Origin: Microglena sp. YARC
Lineage: Eukaryota > Chlorophyta > Chlorophyceae > Chlamydomonadales > Chlamydomonadaceae
Assembly: GCA_022414725.1 (NCBI GenBank)
Contig: CM039466.1
Span: 13,788,158-13,852,157, forward strand
Reading direction: 5' to 3'
Length of the DNA: 64,000 nt
Under the pieces are notes generated by a model. It did not search any database, was not told where the DNA came from, and was given only the letters and a program-made list of their open reading frames with translations. The position numbers and the translations under genes were made by a program. Each line of letters starts with the position of its first letter. Positions within the stretch are counted from its first letter, which is position 1. Of this stretch, positions 50,561 to 62,500 are shown one piece after another.

Positions 50561-51050
50561 TATGTCAGCACATGTTGGCAAATGTCAGCATATATATGCC
50601 AGTAAATATAGGTAGTAAAACGCTACTACACCACACTCTTGTGTACAGAACGCAATTACTTAGGTTCTGTGCTCATAGAATGGTTTTGTTTGTGATCACA
50701 CCATAACTCTGTGTTAAATATAGGATGCTGCTGCTGATGATGATGATGATGATGATGATGATAGTTTCATCATCATCATATTCCATTATCCATTACATAA
50801 TCTTATTCCATTGCCCAGTATATAGAATAGCTAAAAAAGCCTGTCTTGGGTCACTGGAATGGAAGGTCACTTCATAGTCACTCTATGATTAATCTGCTAT
50901 AACGATTTCCGTGACAATCATTGCAGTTATCCTGATGACAAGGGAGCAGTGCGCCACGAGCGTGTTTGGGTACAGCACGAAGGTCGAGGTCTGGGCCACG
51001 GTCTTCGCCAGCCTCATGATCAGAATGATCAAGTGGTGCAAGATGAGGAC
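50561..51050. other. Intergenic sequence with a short exon-like patch
   Basis: AT-rich with (TGATGA)n at 50,730-50,762. From about 50,926 to 51,050 the sequence is GC-richer and open in two plus frames (one contains GAVRHERVWVQHEGRGLGHG). It is preceded by CATTGCAG and abuts the MITE. I do not recognise the product, and it may be chance. Confidence 0.4.
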
Positions 51051-51239
51051 CAGGGTACTACATTGTGTCAAATTGGTCAGCGCTCAAAGCGTACAAACGT
51101 CAAATTGGTCAGCGCTTTTGTAGTGCAAAAAAACGCAACAGCTGCGCTCACAGGGGGTTGAAATACTGTGCGAAACGCTCAGTAGGGCTCAAAAAGCGTG
51201 CGCGAAATCGCGATACTGCGCACGCTGTGTAGTACCCTG
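51051..51239. mobile_element. hAT-like MITE, second copy, 189 bp
   Basis: Termini CAGGGTACTACA and (reverse complement of right end) CAGGGTACTACA match for 12 bases. The interior shares AAATTGGTCAGCGCT, TGTAGTGCAAAAA and CAGGGGGTTGAAA-like words with the element at 47,738. Flanks ATGAGGAC and ATGTGACA are only partly alike, so the target duplication is eroded or unproven. Confidence 0.75.
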
Positions 51240-54200
51240 ATGTGACACGTGCGTGTGGCATGCCTGTGTGCTTTAAGTATATATTCCGTGATACTATAGC
51301 ATGCATGCTATGGGTTCCTATGACGTGATGCTGTAGGGTGTTAACGTGCTGTAGGTTTATAAGCGGTGATGCTGCAGTGTGCATCTGTGATATGGGGTTC
51401 TTACACTGGGATGCTATAGCATGCATGTGTGATTTGGAGTTTCTATGCCGACACTATAGGGTGTCTCCTTGCTTGATGGGTAGGGTCTGGGTCTGGGTTG
51501 GGTCTGGGTCTGGGTCTGGGTCTGGGTCTGGGTCTAGGTCTGGGTCTGGGTCTGGGTCTGGGTCTGGGTCTAGTCTGGGTCTGGATCTGGGTCTGGGTCT
51601 GGGTCTGGGTCTAGGTCTGGGGTCTGGGACTGGGTCTGGGTCTGGTCTGGGACTGATCGCACACGAGCGCATTTAATTGGAAGGGGTAAGGTTGAATGGT
51701 AGACGTGTTGTTATGTCTGTATGTCTGTTGTGTGTGTGTGTGCCTGTTGTGGGTAAGGGTGGAGGGGTGGGGGGGGGGGGGGGGGGGGGGGTTCTTGCCG
51801 TTTTTTTGTATGTATGTTACAGTCCAGGGGTAGGCCAAATATGCTTAAGGGACTTTCCCAACCGTGATAGGAAGGGCTTCAAATGAAAAAGCATTGATGA
51901 ACTGAACCCCAAACAAGTGTTTTACCCACGGGGGCCCTCAGGGCCTGAGTTAGTGAGTTCGTGCTACAGTTATCATTTAATTCTACACTCTAATAGGCCG
52001 GGTTCCTTGTACACATTTGTCCAAATCCATAAAACTGACCGGTTTGACGTGCCCTGAGTGTGAGGGGTCTGTGAGAGTGCGAGGGAAGCAAATGGGGGTA
52101 TGGAGGAAATCAAGAAGCCATTACAGAGCTTCACGTTGTAAATTGAAATTGAAATTGTTACATCCGAGTAATGTGCCACTCTCAGGACGTGAAGTTATGG
52201 ACACCACTGCTTAAGCCGGAACTAGCAGTAATCACCATAGCTTCACGTTGTACATTTGCTCGTTGCAATGAGTGAGGAGTAAGAGGAAGAACAATTTGAA
52301 TTTGAATTGTTACATGGTTCTTCAGCCAACTCTGGGCTGCCCACCGTCTTTCAAGTCCCTACCATGATACCCACGAAGATTAGTAGGGGGCCCTGGCGGG
52401 TCCCCTGGAGGTCGGCCCCGGGGGTGGTGTAATGTTCGTCAAGCAGCAGTGGCAGCCTCCTTGGTGATGGATGCACAAGCAGTTGCTTACTTATCCGTTC
52501 AATTTAATATTGGGGGGGTCAAGAATCAATGTAGCATGGCATGGCATTATTATTCAACTTGGTAGCATGTAAGGCTAATGAACTTATTAGCTCACTTACT
52601 TCCCGAAGTTCCATGGAGGCAGGTGCAGCAACTCCCGAGGCTACAGTTGCTACTTCGCAACCTGCAGGAACTAGTGCGAAAGAGCAAGATTCCTTGTCAA
52701 GCACAATGCGCTGATGTAATGAGCTACGAGAGTCACGAAGAAGCGAATTCTTCAAGGGGAAATCGTAGACATGCTCCAGGTCCCTAGGCTGAGTCCACAG
52801 GACAGGAGGGAAACGACAAATGAAAACGCCGCGTCCACAGTGCGCAACCCTGAGATACGCAAGCGAAAAATTGCCCTCAGAGGTAATCCGCCCGGTAGTC
52901 GGAAAGATTTCAAGCCAGTCAGATTAACCGGCGGATTTGACCGGCGTTGGGAAATTTGAAGATTTGAGAAAACAGCACGAACAGCACGATTTCGCGTAAG
53001 CATCGCGTAGATCTGTCCCCCTAAGGGGGCCGACCAACTTGCACAAGCGGGTCGTGTTATATTCGTCAATAAGCAGTGGCAGCTCAGGCAGGTGCTTACT
53101 CATACAAAGAAAGAAGTGACTGTTTCATGTCCCTTAGTTACGTTTCATGCGCCCTAATCCTTGTTTCCAACATAACATTGGTCTAATGATATCCCTAGGT
53201 TGGTCTGAAGATATATTGATATCCCTTGTTTGGTTCGAGCATATCCCTAGTTTGGTCTTATACTCAGATCATACCTCTACTTTAGTCTGATCACATGCCT
53301 AGTTTTGGTACTTTGGTCTGATGATATCCCTTACAGTGACTCACTAATACAACCAGTCCCTGATAACATTATAATATATAGACGACGATGATGAGCCAAT
53401 GGATCAATGGATGTTGACGATGACATTGGTGACCCTTGCCCTCGGTATTCCGATGTACTGCCTATTTACAGCCTTGCCCTCCGCGGAGGCCTCCGTCTGC
53501 CGTCCGCCCTCCCTTGCCTTTCACGTGACAACGGTCACGTGAACTACAACAGTAGTGACTGCTTTCGGGGCTAGCAAGTGTTTGTCGTTTCTCCAACAGT
53601 ACAAGGGCAAAGGTATAGAGTGCTGTTCCACTATCTCAGCATCTTGGATCTTGGTACAAGTGTCCCTTGGAAGCAGGCAAAAAAAGTGCCCGTGCAAATC
53701 GTTTTGCCTCCGAAGGTCAAAACAATGCCCAATTTTGAGCCATAAACATGTCAATTTTGAGCCCTAAGCCCTAAAGCTGCAGGTGCTGATGCTCTGCTTT
53801 TAGTTTGCCAAAATGAAAGGAGATATGTGCAGCCCGATTCTGGAATCTGGAATCGGGCAGGCCTCAAGGCCCGATATTTATCGTGTGCCTACCCAAATGT
53901 TACACCTGGGAATCGAGCACCTGATTTGTAAACATTGTATCCCTTTCCAAATGTTACAACTGGCTATATGGCGGCCCGATTATAAAAGTACATGACCAAA
54001 TCCATATGCATTTCACTGATCGGTAGTGACAAATTTGGAGCGAACATGACCAAACGCCAAATTGTTGAATGGGACCATGTTACCAAGTTCAAGTTCGGCA
54101 GTTGTAAAAACTAACGTTCTCGCTGGTATGTCTCATGGAGCAAGTGTCACGTGCCGAGAAGCTCGCATTATGATTCATGTAGCAGATAAAAGAGAAAAAT

Positions 54201-54973
54201 GTATACCGGTACGAAGAAAAAAGGCTCGCGTTTGTACTTTTCTTGTAAAAAACAATATACTGCCGAAGACGGCGAGCAGGCAAATTGCTGGCTGAAGCTG
54301 TAACCAAGTTCTAGTTGGCAAGGAGAAGGTTTGGCGCCATGTACCGCGAAGTTGGCCAAGGACTTTATATATATATTATTGGTTCAATTATCTTTCTGAA
54401 CAGGTGTGCAGTGTTTTGAATGTGCTTACATTTATTGTTACTTTCTAGTAACTTCCGGTTCTACATTTTCAGGTAATTATTTTGCTGCATACGACGGCGA
54501 ACAGGCCTACTTGCTGGATAGTGCCATGGAACCTGATCCAAGTCCTTGTCTACTATCCACCTCATTATTACGAATCTACACGTCTTTACTTCTCATCTGA
54601 CGACAAAATTATCATCCATTCTGATTCAACCAATTTCCTAGAGGAACCATTTATCTTCTTTCTATACATACCATCACAATAGACATTAACCTCAAAACTG
54701 CGACAGTTAAAGATTTGTTGCTTCACATCATTCCATCCATTCCAATCACTCCCACTCCAGACATCCAGGACTGCACAGGCTAATTGCCTGCATTTGGCAA
54801 TGGTCTACAATGAGCAAGGGGGCTAACATGCGGCATCATTTCAGGTTCCTTTGTTTGCTTCATCTCTATTCCCTCTCCCCTTACTTGCACGCCACTTAAC
54901 ATTCAGGGCTGCAGTAGTCAGTGATCTGCAATGGGCAAAGAGCTCAACGCTTCAACATTCGACTTCACTCTCA
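51240..54973. other. Intergenic region between dynein and ice-binding gene, no gene recognised
   Basis: Contains (GGGTCT)n at 51,482-51,650, a G-run at 51,769-51,791, a dispersed CAGGGGTAGGCC copy at 51,820, a related pair of segments (GTAATGTTCGTCAAGCAGCA at 52,430; a diverged copy at 53,060) about 630 bases apart, and irregular GGTCTGATGATATCCCT repeats at 53,180-53,340. Short open frames here (up to ~105 codons) match nothing I know and have no consistent coding bias. Confidence 0.6.
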
Positions 54974-55197
54974 CTAGGGTTGGTCCACAGTGTTGGCCAG
55001 CATGGTGACAGCCGCATTGATAGCTAGCAGACGACCCGTGAAAGTGGGCACCAGTCAACGCACTGATGGATTGATGTGCCAGGAAGGTGCCATACGCCTG
55101 GGTATTGGCCTCAAAGGTGGCAGAAGTTCCAACCACCCAGAATATGTTCCTGGCTTGCGCGTTGTTCGTGAGGATCATCTGGCGCCCCAGTATTCAT
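54974..55197 (-). CDS. Ice-binding protein exon 3 with stop
   Basis: Starts after CCACAG with MNTGA, then (after one extra C) MILTNNAQARNIFWVVGTSA, TFEANTQAYGTFLAHQSIS, and after another extra C TFTGRLLAINAAVTMLANTV, DQP, TAG. The NIFWxVGxSAT and GRLLAxNxAVTxxxNTV motifs are diagnostic of the family. Confidence 0.9.
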
Positions 55198-56331
55198 CTG
55201 TGGATAATCAGAAGAGGTTCAATTCATCAGTGCTTTTTGTTTTTAGACCCATCATATATAATTGGTCCTAACCCTAACTGTCACATTCTTACACAGCCCC
55301 CTAATCTGTCACAACACATAGATACATACAAGGAGAACAAACGGTTGGATGCCGGTAGGATGCTGGCTTTTCAACAGGGATACTGTTTATTGCTTTCTTG
55401 CTTTTTAGATAATTTGGATAATTTTAGCAGCAAAGATAAGGTCAGCAGTATGCTATGTATTACAGCTGACAGCAACCATACCAACAGCACGAGCCACGCA
55501 TAAGTTCGCACTCACCAAGAACGTCGTCTCCATCTGGAAAATGAAACACGCCATCAGCATCGCCTCCTCCATCTAAGGTCAAAGAACCCGATGATGATCT
55601 CAAGTGCGCCAGCAGTCTTGTACAGGCCAGGGTAATAGGTTTTCCCTCCCATATTCACTTGAGGGATGGTCTCCACACCCAACGTGCGGCCTTTGGCCTC
55701 AGTGTATGCAGAGCAGCAGCATCATGTGCGTATTTAGAGAAAGGGGACCTTCAGGACCGTCGGAGATATTGTATCTCAATCTCATAGTTAGGATCGCAAC
55801 ATCCACACCAGGACTGACACCAAGGAACCCTCCAACAGGAGAGACACCCTGCATTAGAATGAGCAGAATTCAGTTGATGTAGAGGTGGGAGTTGTTGAAA
55901 TATAACTAATCTAGCAGCTGCCCAGACTGGTAAACGAGCAGCTTTGCCCCAAAATATAAGTTAGATGTGTGCATGTATGCAGAGACATGCTAATTATTAG
56001 CTGCATGTAGCTAATAATAATCTAACCAACTGGTAACAGCATTACACAAGGGATACTACCATCACCTATAGGACTACAAGCAAAAATCACAGCATGCAAG
56101 CCCTCCACGTGGTCGTAGGCAACTACTTACCGAGTTGGTAACCCTGGTGGCTGCAAGCACAGTGAACTCAGATGCTGCTCCAAGATCAACGAAGTCATTG
56201 CCGGTTGGTACACCTTTGTTCAGTAGCTTTACGGCCGATGATTGCCAGCACTACATGGGCTGCTTTGTGCCAGCAGGAGCACGATGGGAAGCGAGCCAGA
56301 CCATGGCTGCAGACTTGAAGGGCATTATTAT
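54974..56331 (-). CDS. Ice-binding protein, DUF3494 family (three exons, several frameshifts)
   Basis: Secreted or surface proteins of this family bind ice crystals, inhibit recrystallisation and protect cells in brine or ice. Segments in order on the minus strand: exon 1 VDLGAASEFTVLAATRVTNS (family N-terminus), exon 2 GGFLGVSPGVDVA, YNISDGPE, TLGVETIPQVNMGGKTYYPG, LYKTAGALEI, LTLDGGGDADGVF and IFQMETTFL, exon 3 NNAQARNIFWVVGTSATFEA, HQSISALTGA, GRLLAINAAVTMLANTVDQP and stop TAG. About 250 residues, the usual size for the family. Single-base shifts occur near 55,725, 55,710, 55,588, 55,543, 55,185 and 55,040, and a stop lies upstream of the first segment, so no signal peptide could be read. 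Sequence error or a decaying copy are both possible. Convergent with the dynein gene. Confidence 0.88.
55516..55848 (-). CDS. Ice-binding protein exon 2
   Basis: Starts after AATGCAG with GVSPVGGFLGVSPGVDVA, runs open to YNISDGPEGPLSLNTH, then continues through three or four shifted frames to IFQMETTFL and the donor GTGAGT. The TYYPGLY and GGGDADGVFIFQ-like stretches are the strongest family evidence. Confidence 0.85.
56131..56331 (-). CDS. Ice-binding protein exon 1
   Basis: Encodes VKLLNKGVPTGNDFVDLGAA, SEFTVLAATRVTNS, ending TCG|GTAAGT (donor at + 56,126-56,130). An ATG at 56,325-56,323 is possible but separated from this frame by a TAG. The true start may be an upstream exon. Confidence 0.8.
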
Positions 56332-58531
56332 CTGCACACCGCGATGACACACATGATGTTAGCTTGAAGTAAGTAGTGGGTCTTTTCAGTGGATGGATGG
56401 ATTTAGGCTCAGCCCACAGAATGTGGGACCACATCATAGTATACGTCACTGCACCCCATCACACAACAGCACACAGCAGTCAACATATGGCCAGGCTACA
56501 GTGTAATAGTATCATATGATATGGGTTATTATGCCCCTGTTTCCATGCCTCTAAAATAAGGACCTGATAAGGGAGGCAGCTCTGGATTCAGGTGACTCTA
56601 AACTTACTGAACTGAACAGCGGTACTGCGTGCTATTAGTCTCATTGCACAGGACGGTAGTAGGGTATTATAGGGGTGGGGTGGGATTGCACAGGTACGGC
56701 GGTAGGGATAGGGGTGGGAGGGAGGGTGAGGTGGGTGGGGAGGTCCCTCGACAGATAAAAGCGTCACTCAGAGTTCTCCCACAAGGGCCGTATGCACCTG
56801 AAGTCCTGTACGCGTATGTAATTCCTGAACAAGTCCTAGACGCGTCGCAAGCGATGCGGGGATAATGGCGGTGAGTTGTTGCCTCGGAGCGGCAGGTGGC
56901 ACAGAATGGCGGAATGCAGTGCGAGTGCAGCGTACCAAATCCAGGGATGGTTTGGGACGTAGTCAGGGCCAGGGTTACGTGCCGACGCGTATAACAGAAA
57001 GAGCACAACTTCCTCTTCCATCTAACACATTACAAGCAACCGTAACGACAGACAGCTCGACACAACCGCAACCGGACTGAGGAGGCTCCCGCTCCCCAGA
57101 AGGGCGACCAGATAGGGGCCAACAAACTAAATGAATACTGCACAAACGCACGAAACCGCAGAAAAAGAGCCATACAAAAGCCTATCAGCGTACGCGCATG
57201 CCAACACCGATGGAATAACCCTTCAACCAACCTAGTACAGAGGGCACGAAGCTGGCGACAAGCGGCGATGGTTTTCGGAAAGCGAACAGATGACGTGGCC
57301 TGCGAGGTGTGGAGGTTGGGGTGGGATGGGTGAGGGGAGACAAAATCGCATGGGAGGAGGTGTGGTAGGAAGCAGGAGGCTAAACCAATACTGGAGCCAA
57401 GCAAGAGTTCGAATTGTGCCAAAAGATGTGGACGGGTAGGCAGCACATGGGCAAGTCGAGCCTCTAACCATGGGCCACCGCGAGATACGACTGCCGAGTG
57501 GAGTGGGTAGGGCAGACAGGGGGCAGAGCGAGACACGAGTGCCAGATCGGGATCAGGTTTGAAAACGATCGGGCGCGGTAATCTAAGTTCGAGGCAACAC
57601 ATGCAAGTCGAGCCTCTAACCATGGGCTAGTACCGCGCAGGCACGACTGCCAAGGGGGTGGGTCAAGCAGAGACAGGTTGGCAGGGCGAGGCATGAATGC
57701 GCATCGGGATCAGCTTTTCAAAACCTGAAGAGGAGGGGGACGAAGAGACCTTGGCAAGTATATGCCGATGTAAAGAACTTAATATGTCTGCTATCTCAAT
57801 TTGTACTGTGACGATGCAAATAATATCAGCTCCTACGCAACACACATCCACACACTACGTAAATATCTACACGTCATATTCTACGTGTGCGTGTACCTCG
57901 GATAAAATACGGCGATTAGTAAATTATCAAGATGTGTTTTATCTCCCTACCGGTACTTGTTTTCGTTCAAGTTTTCTCATTCTTGCCTTTCTCATTCTTG
58001 TTTTCTAAGCTATTTTCTCATTCCTTGTTTTCTCATTCTTGTTTTCTGAGCTATTTTCTAAGCTATTTACTTGACTAATATTTGTCAATCCGAGCCTTGT
58101 CCTGTCCTCTTATTCGGTTGAGCCATGTCAGATATTTCCCTACCAACATGCGATACCGCTTCCGCTCATGTTGTCCCTGCGTTGTTCCCAAGACACTCGC
58201 CCGATGTCCGTTGAAATACTCGCACTCGCGTCGAGATATGTATTTGTGCAATATTCCCCCACGTTCCCCAAGAGCCACCTGTCCTCTCACCGCGTCAGAT
58301 CGCTTTACCCCCATGGATGTATCGCGTATCTCCTGCGTTGAATTTGTCCGCAGCATATGTTCAAAAATCATCTGGCGACCCCAAACTCGCTCGCGCGGGC
58401 ACGTTCTTTGCACTCGCTCGCTGAGCGCATTGATTCGAAAAAAAGAGTTATGCAGAAGTCACTTCTTTGCACCGACCGTGCCTATCTGACCAGCAAATTT
58501 CCGAGACGGGGCGAGACACTGACTCCGATGA
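56332..58531. other. Region between ice-binding gene and gap, no gene recognised
   Basis: A ~155-bp tandem duplication lies at ~57,440-57,750 (shared GTCGAGCCTCTAACCATGGG). CTCATTCTTGTTTTCT repeats lie at 57,975-58,070. An open frame of 112 codons on the minus strand (58,075-58,413), overlapped by one of 136 codons on the plus strand (58,082-58,489), is of unknown nature. The sequence is cut by the gap. Confidence 0.55.
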
Positions 58532-59531
58532 NNNNNNNNNNNNNNNNNNNNNNNNNNNNNNNNNNNNNNNNNNNNNNNNNNNNNNNNNNNNNNNNNNNNN
58601 NNNNNNNNNNNNNNNNNNNNNNNNNNNNNNNNNNNNNNNNNNNNNNNNNNNNNNNNNNNNNNNNNNNNNNNNNNNNNNNNNNNNNNNNNNNNNNNNNNNN
58701 NNNNNNNNNNNNNNNNNNNNNNNNNNNNNNNNNNNNNNNNNNNNNNNNNNNNNNNNNNNNNNNNNNNNNNNNNNNNNNNNNNNNNNNNNNNNNNNNNNNN
58801 NNNNNNNNNNNNNNNNNNNNNNNNNNNNNNNNNNNNNNNNNNNNNNNNNNNNNNNNNNNNNNNNNNNNNNNNNNNNNNNNNNNNNNNNNNNNNNNNNNNN
58901 NNNNNNNNNNNNNNNNNNNNNNNNNNNNNNNNNNNNNNNNNNNNNNNNNNNNNNNNNNNNNNNNNNNNNNNNNNNNNNNNNNNNNNNNNNNNNNNNNNNN
59001 NNNNNNNNNNNNNNNNNNNNNNNNNNNNNNNNNNNNNNNNNNNNNNNNNNNNNNNNNNNNNNNNNNNNNNNNNNNNNNNNNNNNNNNNNNNNNNNNNNNN
59101 NNNNNNNNNNNNNNNNNNNNNNNNNNNNNNNNNNNNNNNNNNNNNNNNNNNNNNNNNNNNNNNNNNNNNNNNNNNNNNNNNNNNNNNNNNNNNNNNNNNN
59201 NNNNNNNNNNNNNNNNNNNNNNNNNNNNNNNNNNNNNNNNNNNNNNNNNNNNNNNNNNNNNNNNNNNNNNNNNNNNNNNNNNNNNNNNNNNNNNNNNNNN
59301 NNNNNNNNNNNNNNNNNNNNNNNNNNNNNNNNNNNNNNNNNNNNNNNNNNNNNNNNNNNNNNNNNNNNNNNNNNNNNNNNNNNNNNNNNNNNNNNNNNNN
59401 NNNNNNNNNNNNNNNNNNNNNNNNNNNNNNNNNNNNNNNNNNNNNNNNNNNNNNNNNNNNNNNNNNNNNNNNNNNNNNNNNNNNNNNNNNNNNNNNNNNN
59501 NNNNNNNNNNNNNNNNNNNNNNNNNNNNNNN
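58532..59531. other. Assembly gap, 1,000 N
   Basis: Exactly 1,000 unknown bases, which suggests a placeholder length and not a measured gap. Any open frame across it is meaningless. Confidence 0.99.
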
Positions 59532-62500
59532 AAGACCGAAGGTCCAGACAAAATTCATACTACAGACAGCATGCACATGAACAAAGCAACAAGCAGTATC
59601 AGTAAATATAGTTTGTCTTTGACTGGAGGCCATAGGCTAAAACCATGCAATTCAAAGCTGAACCAAGAGTTTAGGCACCTTATGGAGATATAAACAAATC
59701 AATACAAATACAAGATATATGCATGTATAATTTTGTATAATTGGTATAATGTACAATGCCGCAGCTTGGTCATGGCGCTCAAAAGTCGAATTCATCAAGT
59801 CGATGGGGGATCGTTGTGCGGCACGAGCAAATAGTTTTTGCTTGGGCAGCAGTCAAGAAAGCCTGCAATGTAAATTCAATTGCAAAATTTAATTAAGTCG
59901 ATGGGATTCTCGTGAGCACGAGCAAAGTTTGCCTTGCGGGCGGGCAGTAGAAAGCCCTGCAATGTAAATTCAAATTTAATTCAATTTATCCTAAGTCGAT
60001 TGGGATCTCGTGAGCACAGAGCAAAGTTCTTTGCTTGGCGGCAGTCAAGAAAGCTGAAAATGTAAAATTCAAATTTAAATTCACATTTAATTAAGTCGAT
60101 GGGGATTCGTGAGCACAAGCAAAAGTTTTGCTTGGCGGGCAGTCAAGAAAGCCTGCAATGTAAATTCAGAGATTTAATTAAGTCGATGGAATCTCGTGAG
60201 CACGAGCAAAAAGTTTGCTTGGCGGCATAAGAAGGGGCCTGCATTGTAAAATTTAAAATTGTAAATTCAAATTTAATTAAGTCGATGGGGAATTCGTGGC
60301 ACGAGCAAAGGTTTTGCTTTGGCGGCAGTCAAGAAAGCCCTGCAAATGTAAATTCAAATTTCAAAATTCAAATTTAAATTCAAATTTAATTAAGTCGATG
60401 GGGAATCTTCGTGAGCAAGAGCAAAGTTTTGCTTGGCGGCAGTCAAGAAAAGCCTGCATGTCAAATTCAATTTAAAATCCAATCTTAAATTAAGTCGATG
60501 GGGGATACTTTGTGAGCACGAGCAAAGGTTTTGCTTTGGCGGCAGTTCAAGAAAGCTGCAAATGTAAATTCCAAAATTTTAAATTCAAATTTAATCTAAG
60601 GTGGGTGGGGATCTCGTGACGCAGAGCAAAGTTTTGCTTGGCAGCAGTCAAGAGAAATCCTGCAATGCGAATTCAAATTCCGAAATTCAAATTCAATCAA
60701 GGCCATGGGGGGTTTTGCGAAGCACGAGGCAAAGTTCTGCTTGGTGGCAAAAGTCAAGAAAAGCCTGCGATTAAATTCCAAATTCAAATTCCAAATTCAA
60801 TCAAGGCAATGTGGGATTTGTAAGCACCAGCAAAATTCTGCTTGGCGGCAGTCCCAAAGAAAGCCCTGCGATGCAAATTCAAATTCAATTCAAATTCAAT
60901 CGGCTATGAGGATCTGCGAAGCAAATGAGCAACAGTTCTGCTTTGGTGGCAGTCAAAGAAAGCCTGCGATTCAAATTCAAATTGCCACTCAAATCTAATT
61001 AAGTCGTGGGATCTTGTGAGCTTCGAGCAAAGTTGCTGCTTGGCGGCAGTCAAAGAAAGCCTGCCGATGCAAATTCCAAATTCAAATTCAATTTCATCAA
61101 GGCTATGAGGGATCTTGCGAGCATGAGCAAAGTTCTGCTTTGGTGGCAGTCAAGAAAGCCTGCGATCAAACTTCCAATATTCCAAACTCAAGCTAATTAG
61201 TCGATGGGGATCTTTGGTTGAGCTCGAGCAAAGTTCTGCTTGGCGGCAGTCAAGAATAGCTGCGATGCAAATTCAAATTTCAAATTCAATTTCAATCAAG
61301 GCTATGAGGATCTTGCGAGCATGAGCAAAAGTTTCTGCTTGGTGGCAAAAAAAGAAGCCTGCGATTCAAATTCAAATTCAACTCAAATCTTAATTAAGTG
61401 ATGGGGAAAATCTTGTGAGCTCGAGCAAAAAGTTCTGCTTGGCGGCAGTCAAGAAGCCTGGCGATACGTGCCAGGGAGAGTCCTTCAAATTCAAATTCAA
61501 TTTCAATCAAGGCTATAAGGATCTTGCGAGCATGAGCAAAGTTTCTGCTTGGTGGCAGTCAAGAAAAGCCTGCGATTCAAATTCAAAATTCAAACTCAAA
61601 TCTAATTAAGTCGATGGGGATCTTGTGAGCTCGAGGCAAAGTTCTGCTTGGCGGCAGTCAAGAAAGCCTGCGATGCAAATCAAATTCAAATTCAATTTCA
61701 AATTCAACCAAGGCTATGGGGATCTTGCGAGCATGAGCAAAGTTCTGCTTGGTGGCAGTCAAGAAAGCCTGCAATGCAAATTCAAATTCAAATTCAAATC
61801 TAATTAAGTCGATGGGGATCTTGTGAGCTTGATCAAAGTTCTGCTTGGCGGCAGTCAAGAAAGCCTGCAATGCGATGCAGCAGAGATGAATGCATTGTAA
61901 GCCATGAGTTATATATATATATATATATGGTTTATTTTTTTATTTTTCAATCAATCAACCCAGCCAGCCTACCAACTAACCAACCACCAACCAACCAGCC
62001 AGCCAACTAATTAACCAACCCAACCAGCCAGCTTACAAACTAACCAACCAACCAGCCAGCCTACCCACTGACCAACCAACCAGCCAGCCTACAGACTTAT
62101 CAACCAACCAAGCCTATCGACTAACCAACTAACCAACCAACCAGCCAGCCAACCAGTTAACCAACCATCTATCTACCTTAGCATATCGAAACCTGATTGG
62201 CCAATTAAACTAACCAGCTATGTATGGATGCATATCAAAACACAATTTACCAATTGTCTGACCATCGATGTAGGTATGCATGTCAAAACAAAATTGACCA
62301 ATCGACTAACCATTAATGTAGGTATGCATATCGGAAAATTGAAAACTAGTACGCCGTGCCACAGGCGTGAGATTGAGGGAACTCTCCGTTTGCATGCATG
62401 CGTACATGCTGGAGAATGGCTACCATGTTGGGTTTATTTGGTTTCGCAGACCCTCTGCACCTGAGCTTGGACTACCGCGTGACAGCACGGAGTAAGCATG

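Noticed and set aside
55087..55503. Plus-strand 138-codon open frame
   Set aside because: Overlaps ice-binding protein exon 3 and its intron; no family similarity seen.
56135..56347. Plus-strand 70-codon open frame
   Set aside because: Shadow of ice-binding protein exon 1 on the opposite strand.
58357..59693. Four open frames of 367 to 408 codons
   Set aside because: They run through the N gap and exist only because N was not read as stop.
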